Shown: positions 16,618 to 24,736 of the stretch, one piece after another | How positions within the stretch are numbered: position 1 is the stretch's first letter | Layout of the letters: each line of letters starts with the position of its first letter | Assembly (NCBI GenBank): GCA_023433305.1 | Contig: JAEZCZ010000024.1 | Coordinates: forward strand, 1 to 46,225 | Reading direction: 5' to 3' | From: Pseudomonadota bacterium | GTDB taxonomy: Bacteria; Pseudomonadota; Alphaproteobacteria; Sphingomonadales; Sphingomonadaceae | DNA length: 46,225 bases | The notes under the pieces: generated by a model | Told to the model about the DNA's origin: nothing | Database searches by the model: none | Seen by the model: the letters and a program-made list of their open reading frames with translations, nothing else | Program-made: the position numbers and the translations under genes

Positions 16618-16866
16618 TCAGCCGGCGTCGAACGGCACGGCGCCGGTCGCTTTGCCGTCGGGCCCCTGCACGATCTTTTCGATCCGTGCCTGTGCGGCAT
16701 CGAGCCGAGCCTGGCAATGCCGCCGCAGCGCTTCGCCGCGCTCATAAAGGCCAATCGATTCCTCGAGCGGCACCTCGCCGCCCTCCAGCTTGCGCACCAC
16801 GTCTTCGAGCGCGCGCAACGCCTCTTCGAAACTCAGTCCCTCGATTGCGCCTGCCGGTTCTTGCAT
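16618..16866 (-). CDS. xseB: Exodeoxyribonuclease VII small subunit
   Basis: An 82-residue XseB, the small helical subunit that forms several copies around XseA in exonuclease VII, which degrades single-stranded DNA. Family marks are Leu-Ser-Phe-Glu-Glu-Ala-Leu, Leu-Glu-x-Val-Val-Arg-Lys-Leu-Glu-Gly-Gly-Glu-Val-Pro-Leu-Glu-Glu-Ser and Leu-Tyr-Glu-Arg-Gly. The ATG at 16866 is preferred over a TTG at 16902; neither has a clear RBS. Ten bases separate it from ispA. xseA is not in the window. Confidence 0.92.
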   Translation of the reverse strand: MQEPAGAIEGLSFEEALRALEDVVRKLEGGEVPLEESIGLYERGEALRRHCQARLDAAQARIEKIVQGPDGKATGAVPFDAG

Positions 16867-16912
16867 GGCCGGTGGTTTGGCGGTGATAGTCCGGTGGGTC
16901 AAGCGATGCGGT

Positions 16913-17383
16913 CTAGTGGCCCACGAAGGCCTGAAACTTGGCCATGACGAGTGCCCAATACTCGAGGTTGTCCTCGAACAGGGCCTGGCTCATACCTCCG
17001 TCATCCAGATCGAGATCCATCTCGATGCGTGCGATTCCATCGTCGCCGTAATAGACCCGGCCAAATCGGTTATCCTTGTTCCAGTCATTCATCGTCTGGA
17101 TCGTGGCGGTGTTGGGCTCGCTATAGCCCGCATAGAACTGGATCGTCCGACAGTCCGTGTTGTCGGTGCAATTGTAGAAATAGACCAGGAAGTCCGAGCC
17201 TCCCGACGAGCTACGGATGAGCGGATCGCCGACATCGTCGGTGGTCAGCTGGGCGCGATAGCCGGCCTGCTGCATGGCGGCGACGACCGTTGCTGGGTCC
17301 TGAGCCTCAACATCGGCCGCAACAGCCGGAGACGACAAAGCCAGGACGGCGATGCCGCCCAGCGCATACGCGGTTGATTTCAT
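16913..17383 (-). CDS. Exported YbjN domain-containing protein
   Basis: A 156-residue protein with a signal peptide (1-23, ending Ala-Val-Ala-Ala) and a YbjN-type domain filling the rest (Leu-Ile-Arg-Ser-Ser-Ser-Gly-Gly-Ser-Asp-Phe, Asn-Asp-Trp-Asn-Lys-Asp-Asn-Arg-Phe-Gly-Arg-Val-Tyr). Cys71 and Cys78 (Cys-x6-Cys) could form a disulfide. YbjN of E. coli affects motility and stress traits by an unknown route, and type III chaperone-like folds belong to the same clan. The periplasmic version seen here is common in sphingomonads and unstudied. First gene of the minus run, 46 bases before xseB and divergent from purL. Confidence 0.78.
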   Translation of the reverse strand: MKSTAYALGGIAVLALSSPAVAADVEAQDPATVVAAMQQAGYRAQLTTDDVGDPLIRSSSGGSDFLVYFYNCTDNTDCRTIQFYAGYSEPNTATIQTMNDWNKDNRFGRVYYGDDGIARIEMDLDLDDGGMSQALFEDNLEYWALVMAKFQAFVGH

Positions 17384-17510
17384 GATCTGCCCCCATTCAC
17401 CGCTCGCTAATGCGCGCGGAGTCTCGATATCCGCATTTTAGCATCGCCGAAGCGCTCAACAAGGTGCCTTCGGGCTGGCGCCATCGGGGTGGTGGCGCTA
17501 ACGGGCGGCC

Positions 17511-19742
17511 ATGTCCCAGATCACTCCCGATATCGTCGAGCAGCACGGGCTTAGTCCCGAGGAATACGAGCACGTCCTGAAGGCCATGGGCCGCGAGCCC
17601 AACTTGGTGGAACTCGGCATATTTTCCGTCATGTGGAGCGAGCACTGCTCCTACAAATCGAGCCGCCTTCATCTGAAGAAGCTGCCGACGTCGGCGCCTT
17701 GGGTCATCTGCGGCCCCGGCGAGAACGCTGGCGTCATCGACATCGGCGACGGCCAGGCGGCGATTTTCAAGATGGAGAGTCACAATCACCCGAGCTACAT
17801 CGAGCCCTACCAGGGCGCGGCGACGGGTGTCGGAGGTATCCTGCGCGACGTGTTCACGATGGGTGCGCGCCCTGTGGCCAACCTCAACGCGCTGCGCTTC
17901 GGCCGCGCCGACCATCCTAAGATGAAGCACCTCGTACAAGGGGTCGTGGCGGGCATCGGCGGCTACGGAAACTGCGTCGGCGTGCCGACCGTCGGTGGCG
18001 AGACCAACTTCCATCCGGCCTATGACGGGAACATCCTCGTCAACGCGATGACGGTTGGCGTCGCAGATACGGACAAGATCTTCTATTCCGCCGCCACGGG
18101 CGTCGGCAATCCGATCGTCTATGTCGGGTCCAAGACGGGCCGTGACGGCATCCACGGCGCGACCATGGCCAGCGCGGATTTCGCCGAGGATTCGGACGCC
18201 AAGCGGCCCACCGTCCAGGTCGGCGACCCGTTTACCGAGAAGCTGCTGATCGAGGCCTGCCTCGAACTCATGGCGACCGATGCCATCGTCGCGATCCAGG
18301 ACATGGGCGCGGCGGGGCTGACCTCTTCATCGGTCGAGATGGCGTCCAAGGGCGGCGCCGGCATCCGGCTCGACATGAACAAGGTGCCTGTCCGCGAAGA
18401 GGGCATGACGCCGTACGAGATGATGCTGAGCGAGAGCCAAGAGCGCATGCTCATGGTTCTGAAGCCGGGTCGCGAGGGGGAGGCTGAAGCCATCTTCCGC
18501 AAATGGGAGCTCGATTTCGCGGTGATCGGCGAAGTGACCGACACCGGACACATGGTGCTCGAGTGGAACGGCGAGGTCGTCTGCGACATCCCGCTCGCTC
18601 CCCTGGCAGACGAAGCACCGCTCTACGACCGGCCATACATCGGCCGCGACGAGTACAAGGCTTGGGCCAACGTGAAGCCGCTCGGCGACGTGCCGGAATG
18701 TGCGGATCCGGGCGTGGACCTGCTCAAGCTGATCGCCACGCCCGACCTGGCCTCGCGCCGCTGGATATACGAGCAGTACGACAGCCAGGTGGGCGCGGAC
18801 ACGCTGCAGAAGTCCGGCGGTGACGCGGCCGTGGTGCGCGTCCACGGCACCCGCAAGGCGCTGGCGATGAGCACCGACTGCACGCCGCGCTATTGCTACG
18901 CCGACCCCTACGAAGGGGGCAAGCAGGCGGTCGCGGAAACTTACCGCAACATCTCAGCTGCCGGCGCCAAGCCTTTGGCAATCACCAACTGTCTCAACTT
19001 CGCCAATCCGCAGCGGCCGGAGATCATGGCGCAGATCGTCGGCTGTCTCGAAGGCATGTCCGCCGCCTGCCAGGTGCTCGACTATCCGATCGTCAGCGGC
19101 AACGTCTCGCTATACAACGAGAGCAAAGCGACCGGCGGTGGCAGCGCGATTCTCCCCACACCCGCGATCGGCGGGGTCGGGCTGTTGGACGACTACGGCA
19201 AGATGGCCACCATCGCCTTCAAGGCCGAAGGAGAGACGATCTACCTCGTCGGCCAGGAGCCTTGGGCCTCGGCGCATCACGAGCGCGGCCATCTCGGTCA
19301 GTCGCTTTGGCTTCGCGAGCTCCACGCCCGTGAAGACGGCGCGGCGCCCCACGTCGACCTCGTGCTCGAGAAGAATGCCGGGGCCTTCATCCGCGCCTGC
19401 ATTTCACGCGACCTCGTCACCGCTGTCCACGACGTCGCCGACGGCGGAATCGCGGTCGCGCTGGCGGAAATGGCGCTGGCCGGGGGCCTCGGTGCCCAAG
19501 TCGAAGCGCATCCCGATTTCGGGATCGCGCAGTGGTGGTTCGGCGAAGACCAGGGCCGCTATCTCGTTACGGTGAAGGACGTCGACGCGTTTCAGGCTTA
19601 CCTCGCCGAAGGCGAGGAAGACTGCGGTGTCCGCCGGCTCGGCACGGTCGGTGGCGACAGCTTGCTCGGCGTTGCGGTCAAGGCCCTGCGCGAAGCCCAC
19701 GAAAGCTTCTTCCGCGAGTGGATGGAAGTCGTCACCGACTGA
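17511..19742 (+). CDS. purL: Phosphoribosylformylglycinamidine synthase subunit PurL
   Basis: A 743-residue small-type PurL, the synthase subunit that converts FGAR to FGAM with ATP and ammonia in purine synthesis, working with PurS and the glutaminase PurQ (neither is here). Motifs include Met-Trp-Ser-Glu-His-Cys-Ser-Tyr-Lys at 41-49 (catalytic His), Lys-Met-Glu-Ser-His-Asn-His-Pro-Ser at about 87-95, and Met-Gly-Ala-Arg-Pro. Two AIRS-type ATP-binding repeats fill the protein. Start ATG 17511 fits the family. Three bases separate it from hemW. Confidence 0.97.
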   Translation: MSQITPDIVEQHGLSPEEYEHVLKAMGREPNLVELGIFSVMWSEHCSYKSSRLHLKKLPTSAPWVICGPGENAGVIDIGDGQAAIFKMESHNHPSYIEPYQGAATGVGGILRDVFTMGARPVANLNALRFGRADHPKMKHLVQGVVAGIGGYGNCVGVPTVGGETNFHPAYDGNILVNAMTVGVADTDKIFYSAATGVGNPIVYVGSKTGRDGIHGATMASADFAEDSDAKRPTVQVGDPFTEKLLIEACLELMATDAIVAIQDMGAAGLTSSSVEMASKGGAGIRLDMNKVPVREEGMTPYEMMLSESQERMLMVLKPGREGEAEAIFRKWELDFAVIGEVTDTGHMVLEWNGEVVCDIPLAPLADEAPLYDRPYIGRDEYKAWANVKPLGDVPECADPGVDLLKLIATPDLASRRWIYEQYDSQVGADTLQKSGGDAAVVRVHGTRKALAMSTDCTPRYCYADPYEGGKQAVAETYRNISAAGAKPLAITNCLNFANPQRPEIMAQIVGCLEGMSAACQVLDYPIVSGNVSLYNESKATGGGSAILPTPAIGGVGLLDDYGKMATIAFKAEGETIYLVGQEPWASAHHERGHLGQSLWLRELHAREDGAAPHVDLVLEKNAGAFIRACISRDLVTAVHDVADGGIAVALAEMALAGGLGAQVEAHPDFGIAQWWFGEDQGRYLVTVKDVDAFQAYLAEGEEDCGVRRLGTVGGDSLLGVAVKALREAHESFFREWMEVVTD

Positions 19743-19745
19743 CCC

Positions 19746-20897
19746 GTGGCCCGCGCGCTTTACATCCACTGGCCCTTCTGCCTGAGAAAGTGCCCCTATT
19801 GCGACTTCAACTCGCATGTTCGGGCAGAGGTGGAGCCGGAACGGTGGGGTGCGGCGCTGATCGCGGACATGCGGCACGAGGCGGAGCTGGCCGGCGGAGA
19901 ACGGCTGGAGTCCGTGTTTTTCGGCGGTGGTACGCCCTCGCTGATGCCGCCCTCACTGGTCGCCGCATTGCTGGGCGAGGCCGAACGGCTCTGGGGATTC
20001 ACGCCCGACGTCGAGATCACGCTCGAAGCCAATCCCTCTTCGGTCGAGGCCAGCAATTTCAGGGACCTGGCGTCCGCTGGAGTGAATCGGGTATCGCTAG
20101 GCGTCCAGGCGATCCAGGACGAGGCGTTGCGGTTTCTAGGGCGTCTGCACGGTGCGAAAGAGGGTCTGGAGGCGCTTCAGACGGCCCAAGCGGTGTTCAA
20201 ACGAGTCAGCATCGACCTGATCTATGCCAGGCCGGGCCAGACGCCCGAGCAGTGGGACGAGGAGCTGGCGACTGCGTTGTCGCTCGGCACGGGGCATCTC
20301 TCGCTCTACCAGCTCACGATCGAGGCAAACACGCGCTTTGCTACCGATGTGCGGCAGGGCGCATTCGTGCCGCTGGAGGACGATCCGGCCGCTGAGTTGT
20401 TCGAGCTGACCCGGGCGCGCACCGAAGCGGCCGGCCTGCCGGCCTACGAGATCAGCAATCACGCACGGCCCGGCGAAGAGAGCCGCCACAACCTCGCGTA
20501 CTGGCGTTACCAGGATTACGTCGGGATAGGCCCGGGAGCGCACGGACGCCGCGGCGGAGTGGCGACGCGGCGTCACCGCAAGCCGGAGAACTTCCTCGAC
20601 GCCGTATCGCGCAACGGCCATGGCCTCGTCGAGGAGCGCGCCCTCGGCACGCGCGAGCAGGCGACCGAAGGTCTGCTAATGGGCCTGCGCTTGCGCGAAG
20701 GGGTCGATCTCGCAAAGCTCGCGCAGCGCTTCGCCCTTTCGGAAAGCGATCTGATCGACCGCGAGCGGCTGCGGTTTCACGAGAGCCTCGGCCTCGTCTG
20801 GCGCGAGGGCGACCGGATCGGCGCGACCGCGGAGGGCATGCCTTTGCTCGAAGCCCTCCTCGGTGAGCTGGTGCCCGAAACGCTGGCCGCGGCATGA
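19746..20897 (+). CDS. hemW: Radical SAM heme chaperone HemW
   Basis: A 383-residue HemN-like protein of the HemW group, which binds heme and delivers it to respiratory proteins rather than oxidising coproporphyrinogen. The 4Fe-4S motif is Cys12-x3-Cys16-x2-Cys19 within His-Trp-Pro-Phe-Cys-Leu-Arg-Lys-Cys-Pro-Tyr-Cys; HemN proper has an extra Cys in that stretch (Cys-x2-Cys-x-Cys), absent here. Phe-Gly-Gly-Gly-Thr-Pro-Ser and Gly-Val-Asn-Arg-Val-Ser-Leu-Gly-Val-Gln follow, with the HemN C-terminal domain at about 300-370. GTG start 3 bases after purL; stop overlaps xerC by four bases. Many genomes have it next to rdgB/rph; the purL link here may be lineage-specific. Confidence 0.93.
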   Translation: MARALYIHWPFCLRKCPYCDFNSHVRAEVEPERWGAALIADMRHEAELAGGERLESVFFGGGTPSLMPPSLVAALLGEAERLWGFTPDVEITLEANPSSVEASNFRDLASAGVNRVSLGVQAIQDEALRFLGRLHGAKEGLEALQTAQAVFKRVSIDLIYARPGQTPEQWDEELATALSLGTGHLSLYQLTIEANTRFATDVRQGAFVPLEDDPAAELFELTRARTEAAGLPAYEISNHARPGEESRHNLAYWRYQDYVGIGPGAHGRRGGVATRRHRKPENFLDAVSRNGHGLVEERALGTREQATEGLLMGLRLREGVDLAKLAQRFALSESDLIDRERLRFHESLGLVWREGDRIGATAEGMPLLEALLGELVPETLAAA

Positions 20898-21790
20898 CCG
20901 CCCAGGACGTCCTCGAAGCCTGGGGCGATCACCTGGTCACATCTCGCCGACGCTCGCCGCACACCGTGCGAGCCTACCTGGCCGCCGCAGCGCGGCTGCT
21001 CGATCGCACCGGCGCTGCCGACTGGGAAGCGATCGCCAAACTCGACACGGCTGCGCTGCGCGAGCATCTCGCCTCACGCCGATCGCAGGGCATCGGCAAC
21101 GTCTCGGCCGCGCGCGAACTTTCCGCGCTGCGAAGATTCCTATCGTTCGCGCGCGAGAAGGCCGGCATGAGCGATGCCAGCCCGCCTCGGATGCGAGGGC
21201 CGCGGGTCAAGAAGGGGCTGCCGCGACCGGTCACCCCGGATGATGCGACCAATGTGGCCGACACCGTTTCATTGTCCGCTGCAGAGTTGTGGATCGGCGC
21301 CCGCGATAGGGCGGTGCTGCTGCTGATGTACGGATCGGGGCTGCGTATCGCCGAAGCGCTGTCGCTAAAGGGCGCGGACGTGCCGCTCGGCGAGACGCTC
21401 GTCGTGACCGGCAAGGGCGGCAAGCAGCGTGTCGTGCCGATCCTCCCGGTCGTCCGCGCGGCGGTGGCCGATTATGCCACGCGCTGCCCCTGGCCGCTCG
21501 CACCATCGGAGCCTCTGTTTCGCGGCGCCAAGGGCGGGCCGTTGGGCCAGGGGATGGTGCAAAAGGCGATGGCACGCGCGCGGGACGCGCTCGGCCTTCC
21601 GGCGACCGCCACACCGCACGCGCTGCGTCACAGCTTCGCCACGCACCTGCTCGGTGCCGGCGCCGACTTGCGATCGCTGCAAGAGCTGCTCGGTCATGCC
21701 AGCCTCGGCTCGACGCAGATCTACACCAAGGTCGATGCGGCAACCCTGCTCGATACCTATCGCTCTGCGCATCCGCGCGAGCGGCGCTAG
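20894..21790 (+). CDS. xerC: Tyrosine recombinase XerC
   Basis: A 298-residue site-specific recombinase with an N-terminal SAM-like DNA-binding domain (about 5-90) and the catalytic domain (about 110-290). The full catalytic set is present: Arg151, Lys174, His242, Arg245, His268 and Tyr277 (nucleophile in Gln-Ile-Tyr-Thr-Lys). With XerD it resolves chromosome dimers at dif near the terminus; no dif-like site is apparent nearby. Normal length and housekeeping context (after hemW, ATGA overlap) argue against an integrase of a mobile element. Its TAG stop shares the palindrome CTAG with the stop of the convergent dedA. Confidence 0.93.
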   Translation: MTAQDVLEAWGDHLVTSRRRSPHTVRAYLAAAARLLDRTGAADWEAIAKLDTAALREHLASRRSQGIGNVSAARELSALRRFLSFAREKAGMSDASPPRMRGPRVKKGLPRPVTPDDATNVADTVSLSAAELWIGARDRAVLLLMYGSGLRIAEALSLKGADVPLGETLVVTGKGGKQRVVPILPVVRAAVADYATRCPWPLAPSEPLFRGAKGGPLGQGMVQKAMARARDALGLPATATPHALRHSFATHLLGAGADLRSLQELLGHASLGSTQIYTKVDAATLLDTYRSAHPRERR

Positions 21791-22398
21791 TCCTTGCGCT
21801 CGGCTCGTGGCTTCCAGGTAATCACGCGATAGGCGTAGCTGGCGAAGGCCAGCGCGAAGAATCCGAAGACCACCCAACTCGCATACTGCTCATATCGCTC
21901 GATCAGCGGAGCAAGCCGCCTGCCCCCTTCGACCAAGATAATGTTCCAGACCGCGGCGCCGACAAAGGTGTAAGCCAGGAACTTCGATAGCGACATGTGC
22001 GCTAGCCCCGCCGGCAGCGAGACGATGGTGCGCAGGAAAGGCGAGAAGCGCAGGAAGAACACCACCCATTGCCCGTGTTTCTGGAAGAATAGGGCCGCCC
22101 GCTCGATATCCTCGAAATCGAGCGTGATCCACCGGCCGTGTTTCTCGATCAGTGGCTCGAGCCGGCGATAGCCCCATTTGTCGCCGACCCAGTACCACGC
22201 GTAGTTTCCGAGCGTGGCCCCTGCGGTGCCGATCAGGATCAGCGGCCAGAAATCCATGTCGCCGCGCGCGACCAGGACTCCGCCGATCCCCATGATGACC
22301 TCGGAAGGGATAGGGGGGAAAACGTTCTCGATCGCCATCAGCAGGAAGATGCCAACGTAGCCTCCCCAGGCGATGGCCTCGACGATGAATTCGTACAT
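21787..22398 (-). CDS. DedA family membrane protein
   Basis: A 203-residue integral membrane protein of the DedA/VTT (SNARE-associated) family, several members of which recycle undecaprenyl phosphate or phospholipids across the inner membrane. Signature elements: Glu-Asn-Val-Phe-Pro-Pro-Ile-Pro-Ser-Glu at residues 24-33, Gly-x-x-Leu-Gly-Asn-Tyr-Ala-Trp-Tyr-x-Gly, and Arg-Phe-Ser-Pro-Phe-Leu-Arg-Thr near 117. About five hydrophobic segments. The stop overlaps the xerC stop by four bases. Confidence 0.92.
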   Translation of the reverse strand: MYEFIVEAIAWGGYVGIFLLMAIENVFPPIPSEVIMGIGGVLVARGDMDFWPLILIGTAGATLGNYAWYWVGDKWGYRRLEPLIEKHGRWITLDFEDIERAALFFQKHGQWVVFFLRFSPFLRTIVSLPAGLAHMSLSKFLAYTFVGAAVWNIILVEGGRRLAPLIERYEQYASWVVFGFFALAFASYAYRVITWKPRAERKD

Positions 22399-22437
22399 GG
22401 ATGGGCTAACGAGCGAAGTGTGCTGCGGGTGCCAGCA

Positions 22438-23391
22438 CTACCGTGCCAATTTCGCTTCGATGGCATCCCAGATGCGACCTGCCGTGTCGGTACCATTGAA
22501 CTTGTCGATCGCGACGATACCGGTGGGCGAGGTCACGTTGATTTCGGTCAGCCATTTCCCGCCAATGACGTCGATGCCCACGAACACGAGCCCGCGCCGC
22601 TTCAACTCCGGCCCCATCGCCGCGCAGATTTGCTCCTCCCGCGCGGTAAGATCGGCAGCTTCGGCATAGCCGCCCTGCGCCAGATTGGAGCGGAACTCGC
22701 CCTCCCCCGGCTTGCGGTTGATGGCCCCCGCGAACTCGCCATCGACCAGCACGATGCGCTTGTCGCCTTCCGCCACCTCGGGCAGGAAAGGCTGCACCAT
22801 GAAGGGTTCGGGCCAGACGGTGCCGAACAGTTCGGTGATGGCCGACAGGTTGGTGCCGTCTGCCTCGACCTTGAAGATTGCCTTGCCGCCATTGCCGTGG
22901 AGCGGCTTTACTACCACCGCGCCATGCTTCTGCTGGAAGGCGCGTACGTCCTCCAGTTTCCTCGCGACCAGCGTCGGCGGCATGAAGCGCGCGTAATCGA
23001 GCACGAACATCTTCTCGGGCGCGTTGATGACGCTGCGCGGGTCGTTGACCACCAAGGTCTCGCCCTGGAGCCTGTCGAGAATCAGCGCAGCGCTGATGTA
23101 GCCTAGGTCGAACGGGGGATCTTGGCGCATCAGCACCACGTCGAGGTCGCGCCCGAGGTCGATTTTGGCCTCGTCCCCCTCCAGCTCGTAATGATTGCCC
23201 TGGATTTGCTGGACCCGGACCGGCGCCGCCCAAGCGGTGATGCGACCATCTTCCCATGCCAGCGAACGCACGTCGTAATGCCACAGCCGATGCCCGCGCG
23301 CTTGCGCCGACAGCATCAGGGCAAAGCTCGAATCGCCGCCGATGTTGATGGTATCGAGCGGGTCCATCTGGACCGCGACGCGTAAGCTCAT
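22438..23391 (-). CDS. gshB: Glutathione synthetase
   Basis: A 317-residue ATP-grasp ligase joining glycine to gamma-glutamylcysteine, the last step of glutathione synthesis. Conserved blocks: Met-Asp-Pro-Leu at the N-terminus, Arg-Gln-Asp-Pro-Pro-Phe-Asp, Val-Lys-Pro-Leu-His-Gly-Asn-Gly-Gly (ATP site), Gln-Pro-Phe-Leu-Pro-Glu and Phe-Val-Gly-Ile-Asp-Val-Ile-Gly near the end. It lies downstream of yraN and rsmI, 111 bases away, with a palindromic repeat in the gap. A GST gene is found in the same window at 31042. Confidence 0.96.
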   Translation of the reverse strand: MSLRVAVQMDPLDTINIGGDSSFALMLSAQARGHRLWHYDVRSLAWEDGRITAWAAPVRVQQIQGNHYELEGDEAKIDLGRDLDVVLMRQDPPFDLGYISAALILDRLQGETLVVNDPRSVINAPEKMFVLDYARFMPPTLVARKLEDVRAFQQKHGAVVVKPLHGNGGKAIFKVEADGTNLSAITELFGTVWPEPFMVQPFLPEVAEGDKRIVLVDGEFAGAINRKPGEGEFRSNLAQGGYAEAADLTAREEQICAAMGPELKRRGLVFVGIDVIGGKWLTEINVTSPTGIVAIDKFNGTDTAGRIWDAIEAKLAR

Positions 23392-23405
23392 CTTCGTCCC
23401 ATACC

Positions 23406-23494
23406 TTCGTCATTGCGAGCAAAGCGCGGCAATCCCGGGCGATAAGCGCGCTCCGCTCTGGATTGCTCATCGCTCCGCTGCTCGCAAGGACGAA
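23406..23494. repeat. Dispersed palindromic repeat (imperfect inverted repeat) between yraN and gshB
   Basis: Left arm 23406-23434 (TTCGTCATTGCGAGC...GGCAATCC) is answered by 23460-23494 (GGATTGC...GCTCGCAAGGACGAA), so the transcript forms a long imperfect hairpin. This is the well-known sphingomonad-type intergenic repeat. It fills nearly the whole gap between two minus-strand genes. Confidence 0.75.
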
Positions 23495-23502
23495 CGGGGG
23501 CG

Positions 23503-23853
23503 TTAAGGCTGCCAGGCGTTGGCGATGTGGCGCGGCCAGCGGCCCGGCGCAAGGAGCAGCACATCGATGCGGACGTTCTCGCCGTCGCGGGCATAGCGGT
23601 GAGCGACGGCCTCGGCCGCCGCAGCCACGCGGCGCAAGCGATAGCCATCGATCGCGGTATCGAGCCCCTCGCTGGCGGCACGCCACTTGACCTCGACGAA
23701 AGCTACTGTGCCGCTTCGCCGGGCGACGAGATCGATTTCTCCGCGCGGGGTCTTCACCCGTCTGGCGAGCACGCGCCATCCGTGCAGGCGCAACCAGAGC
23801 GCGGCCCACCATTCCCCCCGGCGGCCCCGACGTTCCGCCAGCGCGCGCTTCAT
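23503..23853 (-). CDS. YraN family (UPF0102) nuclease-like protein
   Basis: A 116-residue protein with the restriction-endonuclease-like core of the YraN family: Ala-Glu-Arg-Arg-Gly-Arg-Arg-Gly-Glu, Arg-Gly-Glu-Ile-Asp-Leu-Val-Ala-Arg at 37-45 (Glu and Asp of the PD-(D/E)xK-like site) and Phe-Val-Glu-Val-Lys at 52-56. The cellular role is unknown. The ATG at 23853 overlaps the rsmI stop, the usual rsmI-yraN coupling of Proteobacteria; the longer frame upstream is a shadow of rsmI. Confidence 0.92.
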   Translation of the reverse strand: MKRALAERRGRRGEWWAALWLRLHGWRVLARRVKTPRGEIDLVARRSGTVAFVEVKWRAASEGLDTAIDGYRLRRVAAAAEAVAHRYARDGENVRIDVLLLAPGRWPRHIANAWQP

Positions 23854-24716
23854 CGGTCGCGCAGCTCCAGCGCGCGAGCGTAGAGCGACTTGCGATCGAG
23901 CCCCGTCGCCTTGGCCACCTGGGCTGCGGCCTGCGACGGCTTGTCGTTCGCCAGAGCGGCCTTGAGCAGCGCGTCGGCATCGGCCGCGCTCGTGGACTCC
24001 TCGCCCGGAGGACCGACGAGCAGGACGATTTCTCCCTTGGGCGGATGCGCTTCGTAGTGGCGCGCCAGCTCGTCGGAGCTGCCGGTTCGGCATTCCTCGT
24101 GCAGCTTGGTCAGTTCGCGGGCGACAGCCACTTCGCGCCCTTCGAGCAGGACGCCCAGCGTTTGGAGCGACTTCACCAAGCGCGGGCCGGTTTCGAAGAA
24201 CACCAGCGTCGCCCGAAGGTTCGCCAGCTCCTCCAGGACCTCGCGGCGCGCCTTGTCCTTGCTCGGGAGGAACCCGGCGAAGAGGAAACGATCGCTTGGC
24301 AGGCCGGAGAGCGTCAGGGCCATCACCGGAGCGCTCGGGCCCGGCAAGCTGGTGACGGGAACGTCCGCCGCCCTCGCCTCGCGCACCAGGCGGTAGCCGG
24401 GATCGGAAATGAGCGGCGTTCCGGCATCGCTGACGAGCGCGATGGCCTGATGCCGCATGGCTTCGAGCAGGCGCTCGCGGTCTTTGGCAGCGCTGTGATC
24501 GTCGTAACGCCACAGGGGTTTCGAGATTTCGAGGTGGCGCAGTAGCTTGGCGGTCACGCGAGTGTCCTCGCAGGCGATCGCGTCGCAACGCGCCAGGACG
24601 TCGGCCGAGCGTCTCGTAATGTCGCCGAGGTTGCCTATCGGGGTCGCGACAATATAGAGGCCGGGAGGAAGAGGTTCGGGTCGGTCGGCGCCAGTCACGC
24701 GGCGCTTGTGGCCCAC
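23850..24716 (-). CDS. rsmI: 16S rRNA (cytidine(1402)-2'-O)-methyltransferase
   Basis: A 288-residue tetrapyrrole-methylase-fold protein that 2'-O-methylates C1402 in the decoding centre of 16S rRNA. Diagnostic parts: Leu-Tyr-Ile-Val-Ala-Thr-Pro-Ile-Gly-Asn-Leu-Gly-Asp, Ala-Cys-Glu-Asp-Thr-Arg-Val-Thr, Val-Ser-Asp-Ala-Gly-Thr-Pro-Leu-Ile-Ser-Asp-Pro-Gly and Leu-Pro-Gly-Pro-Ser-Ala. GTG 24716 and GTG 24698 are both possible starts; neither has a clear RBS. Only 20 bases separate 24716 from the divergent lipoprotein gene. Confidence 0.94.
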   Translation of the reverse strand: MGHKRRVTGADRPEPLPPGLYIVATPIGNLGDITRRSADVLARCDAIACEDTRVTAKLLRHLEISKPLWRYDDHSAAKDRERLLEAMRHQAIALVSDAGTPLISDPGYRLVREARAADVPVTSLPGPSAPVMALTLSGLPSDRFLFAGFLPSKDKARREVLEELANLRATLVFFETGPRLVKSLQTLGVLLEGREVAVARELTKLHEECRTGSSDELARHYEAHPPKGEIVLLVGPPGEESTSAADADALLKAALANDKPSQAAAQVAKATGLDRKSLYARALELRDR

Positions 24717-24736
24717 ATCATGAGGAAGCCGCAAGC

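Noticed and set aside
20894..21790. XerC considered as a phage or genomic-island integrase
   Set aside because: Normal XerC length, full housekeeping operon context (purL-hemW), no attachment repeats and no mobile genes nearby.
22406..23980. Minus-strand frame of 524 codons overlapping gshB, the repeat and yraN
   Set aside because: Out of frame with gshB and yraN, both of which have diagnostic motifs; the frame also crosses the intergenic palindrome.
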